A stretch of DNA of 64,000 bases from Betaproteobacteria bacterium (GCA_021298815.1 JAJTHE010000075.1:1-64000), one strand, 5' to 3'; numbered from the stretch's first letter, positions 1-10,426 are shown. Made by a program: numbers and translations. The notes: generated from the sequence alone by a model not told the origin.

Positions 1-452
1 CGCCGGCCGAGGTGGCACCGGCGCCCGCCGTTGCTCCCGCGCCTGCCGCCGCCGCGCCGGCACCTCAGGCGCTCGCGCCGGCGCTCGATGCCGCGCCACG
101 TCCCGCGGCGCCGTCCGGTGCAGCGCCGGCGGCGGCGCCCGCTGCGCCCCCTGCGCGGCCCGCCGCGCTGGTGCCCCCGTCGTTCGATGCCGATTACCTG
201 CACAATCCGACGCCGCGCTATCCGCCGGCGGCTGCACGTCTGCGCGAGACCGGGCGGGTGCTGCTGGCGGTCAGCGTCAGCGCGGCCGGGCTTCCGGAGC
301 GCGTCGAGATCGCCGCCACCAGCGGTTCGCCCCGCCTCGACCAGGCGGCGCTCGAGACGGTGAAGCGCTGGCGGTTCGTGCCGGCGCGCCAGGGTGACAA
401 GCCGGTCGCGGCCTCGGTCACCGTTCCCCTCGTGTTCAGACTCGACGAGTAG
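1..452 (+). CDS. tonB: TonB energy transducer, C-terminal part (5' end outside window)
   Basis: The reading frame is open from the left edge (first full codon at base 3), so the N-terminal membrane anchor lies outside the window. What is visible is an Ala/Pro-rich stretch of about 60 residues, as in the periplasm-spanning linker of TonB proteins, followed by a TonB C-terminal domain. That domain carries the YP motif in NPTPRYPPAAARLRETG, the GxPxxV-like turn and the WRFVPA motif. TonB couples the inner-membrane proton gradient to outer-membrane receptors. exbB starts 5 bases after the stop, giving a tonB-exbB-exbD operon, and the zinc genes behind it suggest it drives the ZnuD-like receptor at 10706. 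Function is secure; dedication to zinc is inference. Confidence 0.9.
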   Translation, partial: PAEVAPAPAVAPAPAAAAPAPQALAPALDAAPRPAAPSGAAPAAAPAAPPARPAALVPPSFDADYLHNPTPRYPPAAARLRETGRVLLAVSVSAAGLPERVEIAATSGSPRLDQAALETVKRWRFVPARQGDKPVAASVTVPLVFRLDE

Positions 453-457
453 ATGCC

Positions 458-1228
458 ATGAATGAAACCTTGAGCCCGGCCGCCGCTGGCAATCCCGGCG
501 GCAATCCCTACGGCATCAGCGCGATGCTGGCGCAGACCGATGCGGTCGGCCTGGCCGTGATCGTGCTGCTGGTGGCGATGTCCGTCGCGAGCTGGTACTT
601 CATCGCCGCCAAGGTACTCGAGCAGCTGGCGCTGCGCCGGGCCGCGCGGCAGACGCCGGATGCTTTCTGGGGCGCCGCCGACCTCGCCGCCGCGGAACGT
701 GAAGTCCGCGGCCGGCCGGGCGATCCGTTCGCCGTGCTGGCGCTGGCCGGCGTCGAGGCCTCGCGCACGCACGCGGCCAGCACGCGCACGCTGGGTGCCG
801 CCTGCGACCTGTCCGACTTCATCACGCGTGCGCTGCGCCAGTCGATCGTGGCGACAACCGCCCGGCTCGAGGCCGGCCAGACGCTGCTCGCCTCGGTCGG
901 CAGCACTGCGCCGTTCGTCGGCCTGTTCGGGACCGTCTGGGGCATCTACCATGCGCTGGTGGCGATCAGCCTGTCGGGCCAGGGCACCCTCGACAAGGTC
1001 GCCGGTCCGGTGGGCGAGGCGCTGATCATGACTGCTGCCGGGTTGGCGGTGGCGATTCCGGCGGTGCTCGCGTACAACACGTTCGTGCGCGCCAACCGGC
1101 TGCTGCTGGCCCAGCTCGACGGCTTCGCCCATGACCTGCATGCCGCGCTGGCGGTCGGGCCGCGCGCGCCTTCGGCCGGGACGCCGGTCGCGGCACCCGC
1201 GGCGCAGCCTGTGGCACGGGGGGCATGA
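458..1228 (+). CDS. exbB: ExbB, MotA/TolQ/ExbB-family proton channel subunit
   Basis: Inner-membrane subunit that, with ExbD, powers TonB. The 256-residue protein has one membrane segment near residues 27-47 and two more near 147-170 and 187-210. The second contains the family motif GSTAPFVGLFGTVWGI and the third AAGLAVAIPAVLAYN, which are the conserved ExbB/TolQ core. The cytoplasmic loop between segments 1 and 2 has the usual size. The C-terminus ends in an Ala/Pro-rich tail. The stop overlaps the exbD start (ATGA at 1225-1228), so the two are translationally coupled. Confidence 0.95.
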   Translation: MNETLSPAAAGNPGGNPYGISAMLAQTDAVGLAVIVLLVAMSVASWYFIAAKVLEQLALRRAARQTPDAFWGAADLAAAEREVRGRPGDPFAVLALAGVEASRTHAASTRTLGAACDLSDFITRALRQSIVATTARLEAGQTLLASVGSTAPFVGLFGTVWGIYHALVAISLSGQGTLDKVAGPVGEALIMTAAGLAVAIPAVLAYNTFVRANRLLLAQLDGFAHDLHAALAVGPRAPSAGTPVAAPAAQPVARGA

Positions 1229-1662
1229 TGGCGTTCGGGGGATTCCAGGGGCCGTCGGAGGCGCAACCGATGGCGGACATCAACACCACGCCGCTGGTGG
1301 ACGTGATGCTGGTCCTGCTGATCATCTTCATCATCACCGCGCCGCTGCTCACCCATGCGATCCGGATCGACCTGCCGCAGGCGCGCAGCCAGGCGAGCCC
1401 GGAGAAGCCGCAGACGATCACGCTCGCCATCGACGGGCGCGGCGCGATGTTCTGGGAAGGCGAGGCGGTCGCGGCCGAGGCACTGGCTGCACGGCTCGCG
1501 GAGGCGGCGGCGCGCAAGCCGCAGCCGGAACTGCACCTGCGCGCCGACCGGGAGACGCGCTACCAGGTGCTGGCGGAAGTGATGGCGCAGGCGCGGGTCG
1601 CCGGCATGGCACGCATCGGATTCGTCACCGACCCGTCGGCTCCGGCGGCAAAGCGCAACTGA
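1225..1662 (+). CDS. exbD: ExbD, biopolymer transport protein
   Basis: Partner of ExbB in the TonB motor. The 145-residue protein has a short cytoplasmic N-terminus (ADINTTPLVDVML), a single membrane helix near residues 25-44 that contains the conserved proton-pathway aspartate (D26), and a periplasmic domain. The start overlaps the exbB stop by 4 bases. The 3' end of the gene is unusual in containing most of a perfect palindrome at 1651-1671, proposed here as the operator for the downstream zinc importer, so coding and control sequence overlap. Confidence 0.93.
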   Translation: MMAFGGFQGPSEAQPMADINTTPLVDVMLVLLIIFIITAPLLTHAIRIDLPQARSQASPEKPQTITLAIDGRGAMFWEGEAVAAEALAARLAEAAARKPQPELHLRADRETRYQVLAEVMAQARVAGMARIGFVTDPSAPAAKRN

Positions 1663-1671
1663 ATTGCGCTT
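1651..1671. promoter_or_regulatory. Proposed Zur operator 1 (palindrome before the znu block)
   Basis: Perfect inverted repeat AAGCGCAA-N5-TTGCGCTT, overlapping the exbD stop. Its core GCAAC-TGA-ATTGC matches the cores before zur (about 4745-4757) and before the ZnuD-like receptor (10630-10641). A weak promoter can be drawn with -35 TTGCGC (1664-1669) and -10 TTTCAT (1687-1692), 17 bases apart, so bound repressor would cover the -35. Assignment to Zur is inference from position and repetition. Confidence 0.65.
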
Positions 1672-1724
1672 CCCGGCACAACGTGGTTTCATCCCGCCTC
1701 CCTGCGGGGCCAACGGAGAGAACG

Positions 1725-1922
1725 ATGCAGTCCCCTGCCGATCCCCGCGCGCATGCGCACCAGGATCCCCAGCCCCACCCTCATCCCGAATCCGCCGCCG
1801 GCACCCGCGCCGGCGTGCAGCATGCAGCCTCCCTGTTCCTGGCGGGCAGCCGCGAGCGCCTGATGGTGGCATCCGGCGTGGTCGCGGTGCTCTGGTGCCT
1901 GGTCTGGTGGGCGCTCGACTGA
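1725..1922 (+). CDS. Small His-rich single-pass membrane protein, unknown function
   Basis: A 65-residue protein that I do not recognise. The first 35 residues are hydrophilic and hold five histidines, four of them in HAHQDPQPHPHP. Residues 47-64 (MVASGVVAVLWCLVWWAL) form one membrane segment, ending in an acidic residue at the C-terminus. The ATG has a purine-rich GGAGAGAA upstream as ribosome binding site. It is the first gene behind the palindrome at 1651-1671 and ends 44 bases before znuC. Position and His content suggest a zinc-binding accessory of the importer, but no family is claimed. The alternative is that it is a chance frame, which the clean start, RBS and hydrophobic tail argue against. 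Confidence 0.6.
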   Translation: MQSPADPRAHAHQDPQPHPHPESAAGTRAGVQHAASLFLAGSRERLMVASGVVAVLWCLVWWALD

Positions 1923-1966
1923 CCCTGCCGCGGCCCGGCCGACCTTTCCCGGAATTCCCCACCGCC

Positions 1967-2725
1967 ATGCGCGCCCCGAACGCCTCCATCCGCATCGACA
2001 ACCTCACGGTGGCCTACGACCGGCATCCGGCCGTGCACCACCTGTGCGGTGCATTCGAGGCCGGTTCCATGACCGCGATCGTCGGGCCCAACGGCGCCGG
2101 CAAGAGCAGCCTGCTGAAGGCGATCGTCGGCCTGCTGCGACCGTCGGAAGGCCGTGTCGACCTCACTGGCGCGCTGCCGCACGACATCGCCTACCTGCCG
2201 CAGCAGGCGGAGATCGACCGGCAGTTCCCGATCCCAGTGCTGGACACGGTGGCGATGGGCTTCTGGCGGCGCTGCGGCGCCTTCGGCGCGATCGACGGCG
2301 CGATGCGCGCCATCGCACGCGACGCGCTGGCCGCCGTCGGCCTGCGCGGCTTCGAGTCGCGGCCGATCGGCACGCTGTCGGTCGGGCAGTTCCAGCGCGT
2401 GCTGTTCGCGCGCGTGATGGTGCAGGATGCGCCGGTGATCCTGCTCGACGAGCCGTTCAACGCGATCGACACCCGCACCACCGACGACCTGCTCGACCTG
2501 GTACGCCGCTGGAGCGGCGAGCGCCGGACGATCATCGCCGTGCTGCACGACCTCGACCAGGTGCGCAGCAACTTCCCCGAGACGCTGCTGATCTCCCGCG
2601 AGCGCATCGGCTGGGGCGCCACCGCCGATACGCTCACCGCGGAAAACCTGATGCGGGCGCGCCAGATGTCGGAAGCCTGGGACGAGCGCGCGCCGCTGTG
2701 CGACGTGCATCCGGGACGGTCCTGA
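1967..2725 (+). CDS. znuC: Zinc ABC importer ATP-binding subunit (ZnuC/AztA type)
   Basis: Cytoplasmic ATPase of a cluster-9 (zinc/manganese) ABC importer, 252 residues. Walker A is GPNGAGKS (residues 40-47), the signature is LSVGQFQRV near 137, Walker B VILLDEPF near 156, and the switch histidine is in AVLHDLDQV. The ATG at 1967 was chosen because it starts the homologous sequence; the frame stays open upstream without homology. The permease starts 4 bases after the stop and the binding protein follows, fixing the family. The metal is inferred to be zinc from the His-rich binding protein, the adjacent Fur/Zur regulator and COG0523 proteins; manganese cannot be excluded by sequence alone. Confidence 0.88.
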   Translation: MRAPNASIRIDNLTVAYDRHPAVHHLCGAFEAGSMTAIVGPNGAGKSSLLKAIVGLLRPSEGRVDLTGALPHDIAYLPQQAEIDRQFPIPVLDTVAMGFWRRCGAFGAIDGAMRAIARDALAAVGLRGFESRPIGTLSVGQFQRVLFARVMVQDAPVILLDEPFNAIDTRTTDDLLDLVRRWSGERRTIIAVLHDLDQVRSNFPETLLISRERIGWGATADTLTAENLMRARQMSEAWDERAPLCDVHPGRS

Positions 2726-2729
2726 ACGC

Positions 2730-3605
2730 ATGCCCGGACCCTACGAACTCCTGCTGCTGCCGTTCGTCGAATACGGCTTCATGCGCCGCGCGCTGGTCGC
2801 CTGCTTCGGGCTGGCGATCGGCTGCGGGCCGATCGGCGTGTTCCTGATCCTGCGCCGCATGAGCCTGGTCGGCGACGCGATGTCGCATGCGGTCCTGCCC
2901 GGCGCGGCGATCGCCTTCCTGATGTTCGGCTTCTCGCTCACCGCGATGACCATCGGTGGCTTCCTGGTCGGGCTGGCGGTGGCCCTGCTCGCCGGCTCGG
3001 TCACCCGCCTCACGCCCTTGCGCGAGGACGCGAGCTTCGCCGCGCTGTTCCTGATCTCGCTGGCGCTGGGCGTCACCCTGGTGTCGTCGCAGGGCTCCAG
3101 CGTCGACCTGATGCACCTGCTGTTCGGCGCCATCCTGGCGGTGGACAACCCCGCGCTGCTGCTGATCGCCTCGATCGCCTCGGTGAGCGTGCTGACGCTC
3201 GCGGTCATCTTCCGCGCGCTGGTGATCGAATGCCTGGACCCCGCCTTCCTTCGCTCGGTGCACGGTGGCGGCGCGCGCTTCCACTTCCTGTTCCTGGTGC
3301 TGGTGGTGCTCAACCTCGTGGCGGGTTTCCAGTCCCTGGGCACCCTGATGACCGTCGGCCTGATGATGCTGCCGGCCGCCAGCGCCCGCTTCTGGACGGC
3401 GGGCATCGGCCCGATGCTGGTGTTCTCCGCGTGCGCGGCCTTCGCCTGCGGCTATGTCGGGCTGCTGGTGTCCTACCACGCGAACCTGCCCTCGGGCCCG
3501 TCGATCATCCTCACGGCCGGCGCGCTGTACCTGCTGTCGGTGGCGTTCGGACGCCATGGCGGTCTGGTCTCGAACTACCTGCGCGCGCCGCACTTCCAGC
3601 GCTGA
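2730..3605 (+). CDS. znuB: Zinc ABC importer permease (ZnuB/AztB type)
   Basis: Integral membrane permease of the ABC-3 family, 291 residues with about eight hydrophobic segments. The family stretch GVFLILRRMSLVGDAMSHAVLPG near residues 37-60 is clear, as is the conserved FQSLGTLMTVGLMMLPAA region near 200-220. It forms the channel with the ATPase encoded just upstream and takes metal from the lipoprotein encoded next. The spacing of 4 bases to znuC indicates co-transcription and coupled translation. Confidence 0.9.
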   Translation: MPGPYELLLLPFVEYGFMRRALVACFGLAIGCGPIGVFLILRRMSLVGDAMSHAVLPGAAIAFLMFGFSLTAMTIGGFLVGLAVALLAGSVTRLTPLREDASFAALFLISLALGVTLVSSQGSSVDLMHLLFGAILAVDNPALLLIASIASVSVLTLAVIFRALVIECLDPAFLRSVHGGGARFHFLFLVLVVLNLVAGFQSLGTLMTVGLMMLPAASARFWTAGIGPMLVFSACAAFACGYVGLLVSYHANLPSGPSIILTAGALYLLSVAFGRHGGLVSNYLRAPHFQR

Positions 3606-3653
3606 CGCGGCGCCTGCCGCGGGCTTTTGTCTTCAATCCGGAGCGTCGCCACC

Positions 3654-4685
3654 ATGGTCCATCCGTCCTTCCCGTCATCCTGCACCCGGCGCCGAGGCCT
3701 GATCGGCGGGCTCGCCGGCCTGCTGCTGCTCGCCGGCTGCGGACCCGCCGGCGATGGCGCGCGACCGGGCGATGCGGCGGGCAAGCCGGTGGCCGAGGCT
3801 GCGCCTGCCGCGCCGCCGAAACTGCCGGTGGTCGTCACCTTCACCATCCTCGCCGACATGGTGGCAACCGTCGGCGGCGACCGCGTGGAGGTCGCGACCC
3901 TGGTCGGGCCGGACAGCGATGCCCATGTGTTCTCCCCGACGCCCGCGGCGGCGAAGACGATCGCCGCCGCGAAGGTTGTGTTCGTCAACGGGCTGGGGTT
4001 CGAGGGGTGGATGGACAAGCTGATCGCCGCGTCGGGCTACAAGGGGCCGCTGGTGGTGGCGAGCGACGGCGTGGAGGTGCTCAAGGTCAAGCCGCAGCCG
4101 CATTCGCACCGGCATGGACACTCGCACGGGCACGACCACGGGGAAGTCGATCCGCATGCATGGCAGAGCCTGTCCAATGCCCGGCGCTACGTGGCGAACA
4201 TCGCCGACGCGCTGGCGGCTGCCGATCCCGCACACGAGGCAGGTTACCGCGCGCGGGCGAAGGCGTACGACGAGCGGCTCGCGCAACTCGACGAGAAGGC
4301 CCGTGCGCGCCTCGGCGCCATACCGGCGAGCGAGCGGCGGGTGATCGTCGGGCACGACGCGTTCGGCTATTTCGCGCGCGCCTACGGACTGACCTTCCTG
4401 TCCCCGCGCGGGGTCAGCACCGATTCCGAGGCGAGCGCGAAGGACGTGGCGCAGCTGGCGCGCCAGATCCGCTCGCAGCGCATCCGGGCGGTGTTCGTCG
4501 AGAACATCAGCGACCCGCGCCTGGTCGAGCAGCTGGCGCGGGAGTCCGGTGCCCGCGTCGGCGGCACGCTCTTCTCGGACGCACTGTCGGCGAAGGACAA
4601 GCGGGCGCTGACTTACATCGACATGATGAGTCACAATATCGAGGAGGTGGCGAAGGCGCTCGCGCCGTCGGGGCCCGGCAGCTGA
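3654..4685 (+). CDS. znuA: Zinc-binding substrate lipoprotein of the ABC importer (ZnuA type)
   Basis: Periplasmic metal-binding protein of the cluster-9 family, 343 residues from ATG 3654, which has GGAG 10 bases upstream; a TTG at 3627 is in frame but less likely. The N-terminus is a lipoprotein signal ending in LLLAGC (Cys29), preceded by RRRG that faintly resembles a twin-arginine motif. Likely metal ligands are the histidines in DAHVFSPT, VDPHAW and IVGHDAF, and the aspartate in FSDALS. A His-rich loop (PHSHRHGHSHGHDHG, about residues 148-163) is typical of zinc rather than manganese receptors. It is the last gene of the importer block. Confidence 0.9.
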   Translation: MVHPSFPSSCTRRRGLIGGLAGLLLLAGCGPAGDGARPGDAAGKPVAEAAPAAPPKLPVVVTFTILADMVATVGGDRVEVATLVGPDSDAHVFSPTPAAAKTIAAAKVVFVNGLGFEGWMDKLIAASGYKGPLVVASDGVEVLKVKPQPHSHRHGHSHGHDHGEVDPHAWQSLSNARRYVANIADALAAADPAHEAGYRARAKAYDERLAQLDEKARARLGAIPASERRVIVGHDAFGYFARAYGLTFLSPRGVSTDSEASAKDVAQLARQIRSQRIRAVFVENISDPRLVEQLARESGARVGGTLFSDALSAKDKRALTYIDMMSHNIEEVAKALAPSGPGS

Positions 4686-4743
4686 GTGCATGGGTGCCTT
4701 CGCGGGCGGGGCCCGCCGCGGGGCACGGCCGCGGGCGAACAGA

Positions 4744-4759
4744 CGCAACTCGATTGCAA
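4744..4759. promoter_or_regulatory. Proposed Zur operator 2 (before zur)
   Basis: Imperfect palindrome CGCAA-CTCGA-TTGCA with core GCAAC-TCG-ATTGC, the same core and spacing as the sites at 1651 and 10626. It lies about 45-55 bases before the zur start and would permit autoregulation. A TTGCAA (4755-4760) at its right half could be a -35 with a poor -10 TAACTT at 4777-4782. Confidence 0.6.
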
Positions 4760-4799
4760 AACAATTTCCTCGGTGCTAACTTGCATTCCGGAGGCAGAC

Positions 4800-5279
4800 A
4801 TGCGCGCAGCAAGCAGTGAATCCCGCCGTAGCTCCATCGCCGTCGATGCCATGTCCGCGGCGGAACAGCTGATCCGCGCCACCGGCGCACGGGTCACGCA
4901 GGGCCGCATCCTGGTGCTCGAGGTCCTTCAGGCGGCAGGCCGGGCGCTGACGCACCATGAAATCGAGGCGGCGGTGGCAGGGCCGCTCGACCGGGTCACG
5001 GTCTACCGCGTCCTCGACTGGCTCACCCGCGAGCAGATCGCGCACAAGATCCCCGGGGACGACCGGGTCTGGCGGTTCACCATCGCCGGGCAGAAGCAGG
5101 CGCACCACCATGCGCATTTCCAGTGCACCGACTGCAGCCAGGTGATCTGCCTGGACGACGTGCCCAGCACCCTGCGTCCGCGCCTGCCCGCCGGATACCG
5201 GTCGGTGGGGGTCGAGGTGACGGTCAAGGGCCAGTGCAAGGCCTGCGTGCGGCCCGCGCCGCGCCGCGGCAGGCGCTAG
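4800..5279 (+). CDS. zur: Zur, Fur-family zinc-responsive repressor
   Basis: Fur-family transcription factor of 159 residues. The N-terminal winged helix includes RVTQGRILVLEVL and RVTVYRVLDWL (recognition region). The dimerisation half carries HHHAHFQCTDCSQVICLDD and GQCKAC, which supply the CxxC pairs of the structural zinc site. ATG 4800 has a good GGAGG five bases upstream. It is flanked by the znu importer and COG0523 genes, so Zur is a better name than Fur. The proposed operator 49 bases upstream suggests it represses its own operon when zinc is plentiful. Confidence 0.88.
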   Translation: MRAASSESRRSSIAVDAMSAAEQLIRATGARVTQGRILVLEVLQAAGRALTHHEIEAAVAGPLDRVTVYRVLDWLTREQIAHKIPGDDRVWRFTIAGQKQAHHHAHFQCTDCSQVICLDDVPSTLRPRLPAGYRSVGVEVTVKGQCKACVRPAPRRGRR

Positions 5280-5391
5280 CCGGTCGCGGGCAGGGCGCCG
5301 GCCTGCCAGCCGGCCCGTCCGTCGACCGGGTGCCGCGTGCGCGTTCCCGCAGGCGCATGAAACGCAACGAGTCGACAGCGAAGGACGTGCA

Positions 5392-6420
<1,029 letters not shown>

Positions 6421-6430
6421 GGCGCGGGCG

Positions 6431-7705
<1,275 letters not shown>

Positions 7706-7786
7706 CGCCAGGGGCACGACGTGCGGCCGGTGCATGGCAGGCGCGGCCCGTGACGCGCGCCGCAAGGCGCGATAACCTCCGCCCCC

Positions 7787-8443
7787 ATGACCGTCCTCGA
7801 AGTCAATGCCCTGTCGCACCGCTACGGCAATGTTGCCGTGGTGGACATGCCCGCCTGGTCGGTCGCGGCGGGAGAGCCGTGGCTGCTGCTGGGCGCGTCG
7901 GGCAGTGGCAAGACCACGCTGCTGCACTGCCTGGCCGGCATCCTCGTGCCGACGCAGGGCTCGGTGAAGGTCGGTGGCACCGACCTCGCGACGCTGCACG
8001 GATCGGCGCTGGACCGCTTCCGCGGCCGCCACATCGGGCTGCTGCCGCAGCGCCTGCACCTGATCGACTGCCTGAACGTGATCGACAACCTGCTGCTGGC
8101 GCAGTATGCCGCGGGCCTGCCGCGCGACGCCGCGGCCGCGCGCGGCGCGCTGGAGGCGCTCGGCCTCGCCGGGCGCGCGCACGAACGTCCGCACCGCCTG
8201 TCGTTCGGGCAGCAGCAGCGCGTGGCGCTCGCGCGTGCGCTGATCAACCGGCCGACGCTGGTGCTGGCAGACGAGCCGACCTCCAACCTCGATGACGGCA
8301 ACTGCGCGGCGGCGCTCGACCTGCTGCTCGACCAGGCCGGCCGCAGCGGTGCTGCGCTGGTGATCGCGACGCACGACCAGCGGGTCAAGGGGCGCATCGA
8401 GCGGCGGGTGGAACTCACTGGCGGCATGGCGGTGCCGGCATGA
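7787..8443 (+). CDS. ABC transporter ATP-binding protein (LolD/MacB type)
   Basis: A 218-residue ATPase of the family that works with FtsX-like permeases. Walker A GASGSGKT is at residues 36-43, the signature is LSFGQQQRV (LSGGQ altered to LSFGQ), Walker B is VLADEPTSNLD, and the switch is IATHDQRV. Its stop overlaps the permease start (ATGA at 8440), so the two form one transporter. This family couples ATP hydrolysis to moving periplasmic lipoproteins or other periplasmic substrates, or to mechanotransmission, rather than classical import. The location inside the zinc region suggests a zinc-related role that cannot be specified from sequence. Confidence 0.85.
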   Translation: MTVLEVNALSHRYGNVAVVDMPAWSVAAGEPWLLLGASGSGKTTLLHCLAGILVPTQGSVKVGGTDLATLHGSALDRFRGRHIGLLPQRLHLIDCLNVIDNLLLAQYAAGLPRDAAAARGALEALGLAGRAHERPHRLSFGQQQRVALARALINRPTLVLADEPTSNLDDGNCAAALDLLLDQAGRSGAALVIATHDQRVKGRIERRVELTGGMAVPA

Positions 8444-9876
8444 ACCTGTTCACCCTGGCCATCGCCTACCTGCGCTCGCGACTGCTCGCGTCGGTGCTCC
8501 AGGTCCTGCTGCTCGCCATCGGCCTGGCCGCGATCGTGGTGATGCTGCTGGTCAGCACGCAACTGGCCGACCGGGTCGAGCGCGACACGCGGGGCATCGA
8601 CCTGGTGGTCGGTGCCAAGGGCAGTCCGCTGCAACTGGTCCTGTCGTCGGTGTTCCATGTCGATTCGCCGACCGGCAACATCCCGTATGCCGAGGCGATG
8701 AAGCTGAGCCGGCATCCGCTGGTGAAGAAGGCGATCCCGCTGGCGCTGGGCGACACCTGGCGCGGATACCGCATCGTCGGCACCGAGCATGCGCTGGTCG
8801 AGCACTATGGTGCGTCCCTCGCCACCGGCAGGCTCTGGTCGGCCCAGATGCAGGCGGTGGTCGGTGCCGAAGCCGCGCGCGCCGGCGGAGCCGGCGGCGC
8901 CCCGCTGAAGCTCGGCGACACCATCATCGGTTCGCATGGCCTGGTCGACGGCGGCGAGGCGCACGATGAACACCCCTATGAAGTGGTCGGCATCCTGGCG
9001 CCCACCGGTGGCGTGATCGACCGGCTCGTCCTGGTGAGCGTCGAGACGGTCTGGGACGTGCATCCGCTTCCGCCGGCGGCGGCCGCGGCACCCGGTTCGC
9101 CGGCCGCTGCCGCGCCGGTGCCGGCAGCCGGGGCCGCGCCGGCGCGGGACGATGGCCATGGCCATGCCGGCCACTCCCATGCTCGTCCGGCCGCGAAGGC
9201 AGGCGCGAAGCCGCATTCGCATTCGCATTCGCATTCGCATGCGCACGACCACCCGCACGACGACGCGGCCGTGGCCGGTAGCCCCGGCGGTGATGTCGCG
9301 GGCGCCGACGGCAGCACGAAGCCTGCGCCCGGACGCGAACTGACGGCGCTGCTCATCCAGTATTCCTCGCCGATGGCGGCTGCCCAGTTGCCGCGCCTGG
9401 TCAATTCCGCCACGGCCATGCAGGCGGCTTCGCCGGCCGCCGAGAGCGTCCGCCTGAACCGCCTGGTCGGGGTGGGCGTCGAGACGCTGCGCGTGTTCGC
9501 GTGGGTGCTGCTGGTCGCCGCCGGGCTGGCCCTGTTCATCAGCCTGTACGGCGCGCTCTCCGAGCGCAGCCGCGACCTGGCGATGCTGCGGGTGCTCGGC
9601 GCCCGCCGGGGATCCCTGCTGCTGCTGCTGCTGCTCGAGGGGCTGCTGCTGTGCGCGGCCGGCGGGGCGATCGGGCTGCTGGCGGGCCATGCGCTGACCG
9701 AATGGCTGGGTCGCAGCGTGCCGGCGCTGTCGCAGTGGGCGCTGACCGGGTGGACCTTCGCGCCCGGCGAGGGCTGGCTGGTCGCGCTGGCGCTGCTGAT
9801 CGGGGCGTTTGCCTCGATGCTGCCTGCGGTGCTAGCCTACCGGACCGACATCGCGAAAGTGCTCGCCCGGGGCTGA
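8440..9876 (+). CDS. FtsX/MacB-family ABC permease with His-rich periplasmic insert
   Basis: A 478-residue permease with one membrane segment near residues 18-45, a large periplasmic domain, and three segments after about residue 350, the FtsX/MacB topology. The periplasmic domain contains a disordered Ala/Pro/His-rich insert (about residues 210-275) with HGHAGHSH and a HSHSHSHSHAHDH run, encoded partly by a hexanucleotide repeat. The C-terminal stretch LYGALSERSRDLAMLRVLGARR is the typical cytoplasmic loop of this family. The insert could bind zinc and resembles the loop of the ZnuA protein encoded upstream. The substrate is unknown. Confidence 0.83.
   Translation: MNLFTLAIAYLRSRLLASVLQVLLLAIGLAAIVVMLLVSTQLADRVERDTRGIDLVVGAKGSPLQLVLSSVFHVDSPTGNIPYAEAMKLSRHPLVKKAIPLALGDTWRGYRIVGTEHALVEHYGASLATGRLWSAQMQAVVGAEAARAGGAGGAPLKLGDTIIGSHGLVDGGEAHDEHPYEVVGILAPTGGVIDRLVLVSVETVWDVHPLPPAAAAAPGSPAAAAPVPAAGAAPARDDGHGHAGHSHARPAAKAGAKPHSHSHSHSHAHDHPHDDAAVAGSPGGDVAGADGSTKPAPGRELTALLIQYSSPMAAAQLPRLVNSATAMQAASPAAESVRLNRLVGVGVETLRVFAWVLLVAAGLALFISLYGALSERSRDLAMLRVLGARRGSLLLLLLLEGLLLCAAGGAIGLLAGHALTEWLGRSVPALSQWALTGWTFAPGEGWLVALALLIGAFASMLPAVLAYRTDIAKVLARG
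9214..9237 (+). repeat. (CATTCG)x4 hexanucleotide repeat coding His-Ser pairs
   Basis: Four perfect tandem copies of CATTCG followed by CAT, inside the His-rich insert of the ABC permease. Gain or loss of units by slippage would stay in frame and change the number of His-Ser pairs. Confidence 0.9.
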
Positions 9877-9916
9877 CGCCGTGTTTGCGCACCGTGCCCG
9901 GGCCGCCGAGAACCTC

Positions 9917-10426
9917 ATGTCCATTGCCAAATGGTTGCCCTGGGTCGTGCTGGTCGCGCTTGCCGCGCCCGCCGCACTGGCCTTCAAGACCCCGTCGCGC
10001 GACGAGGCCGTGTTCGCGTCCCCGATTCCGCCGCAGTTCCAGCAGAAGGCGGTCGACGAGAAGAACGGCACGCTGTCCTGGCGCACGCTGGCGCAGGTCG
10101 CCACCGTCAAGCAGCGCGACAAGTTCGTGCCGCAGTTCAGCGAGGCGGTGCTGGCCTTCGACAACCGCCAGGTGCGGCTGCAGGGCTTCATGATGCCGCT
10201 CACCACCGGCGACCAGCACAAGACCTTCCTGCTCAGCGCGCAATCGCCGAGCTGCCCGTTCTGCCTGCCGGGTGGTCCCGACTCGCTGGTCGAGGTACAG
10301 GCGCGCGCGCCGATGCGGTTCGGGGAAGAGCCAATGATCCTCGCCGGCCGCCTGCAGGTACTGCGCAACGATCCGGGCGGGCTCTACTACCGGCTGGTTG
10401 ACGCGACGCCCGTCGCCGCCAGGTAG
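9917..10426 (+). CDS. Secreted DUF3299-like protein with CPFC motif
   Basis: A 169-residue protein from ATG 9917 (a GTG at 9881 is also in frame, but the ATG gives a cleaner signal peptide, with hydrophobic residues 8-22 and cleavage near ALA-FKTP). The mature part includes WRTLAQV, a beta-rich core with VRLQGFMMPL, and SCPFCLPGGP, whose CPFC (residues 113-116) could bind metal or act as a disulfide. These features match the DUF3299 family as I know it, often found beside MacB/LolD-like ABC genes. It is the last gene before an intrinsic terminator. Biochemical function is unknown. Confidence 0.75.
   Translation: MSIAKWLPWVVLVALAAPAALAFKTPSRDEAVFASPIPPQFQQKAVDEKNGTLSWRTLAQVATVKQRDKFVPQFSEAVLAFDNRQVRLQGFMMPLTTGDQHKTFLLSAQSPSCPFCLPGGPDSLVEVQARAPMRFGEEPMILAGRLQVLRNDPGGLYYRLVDATPVAAR

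Noticed and set aside
4686-4799. N-terminal extension of the Zur frame back to base 4686
   Set aside because: The extension has no Fur homology and would include the proposed operator; ATG 4800 has a good ribosome binding site.
5355-5391. Possible fourth operator half-site CGCAAC before the first COG0523 gene
   Set aside because: The right half (TCGACA) does not match TTGC, so only a chance half-site is present.
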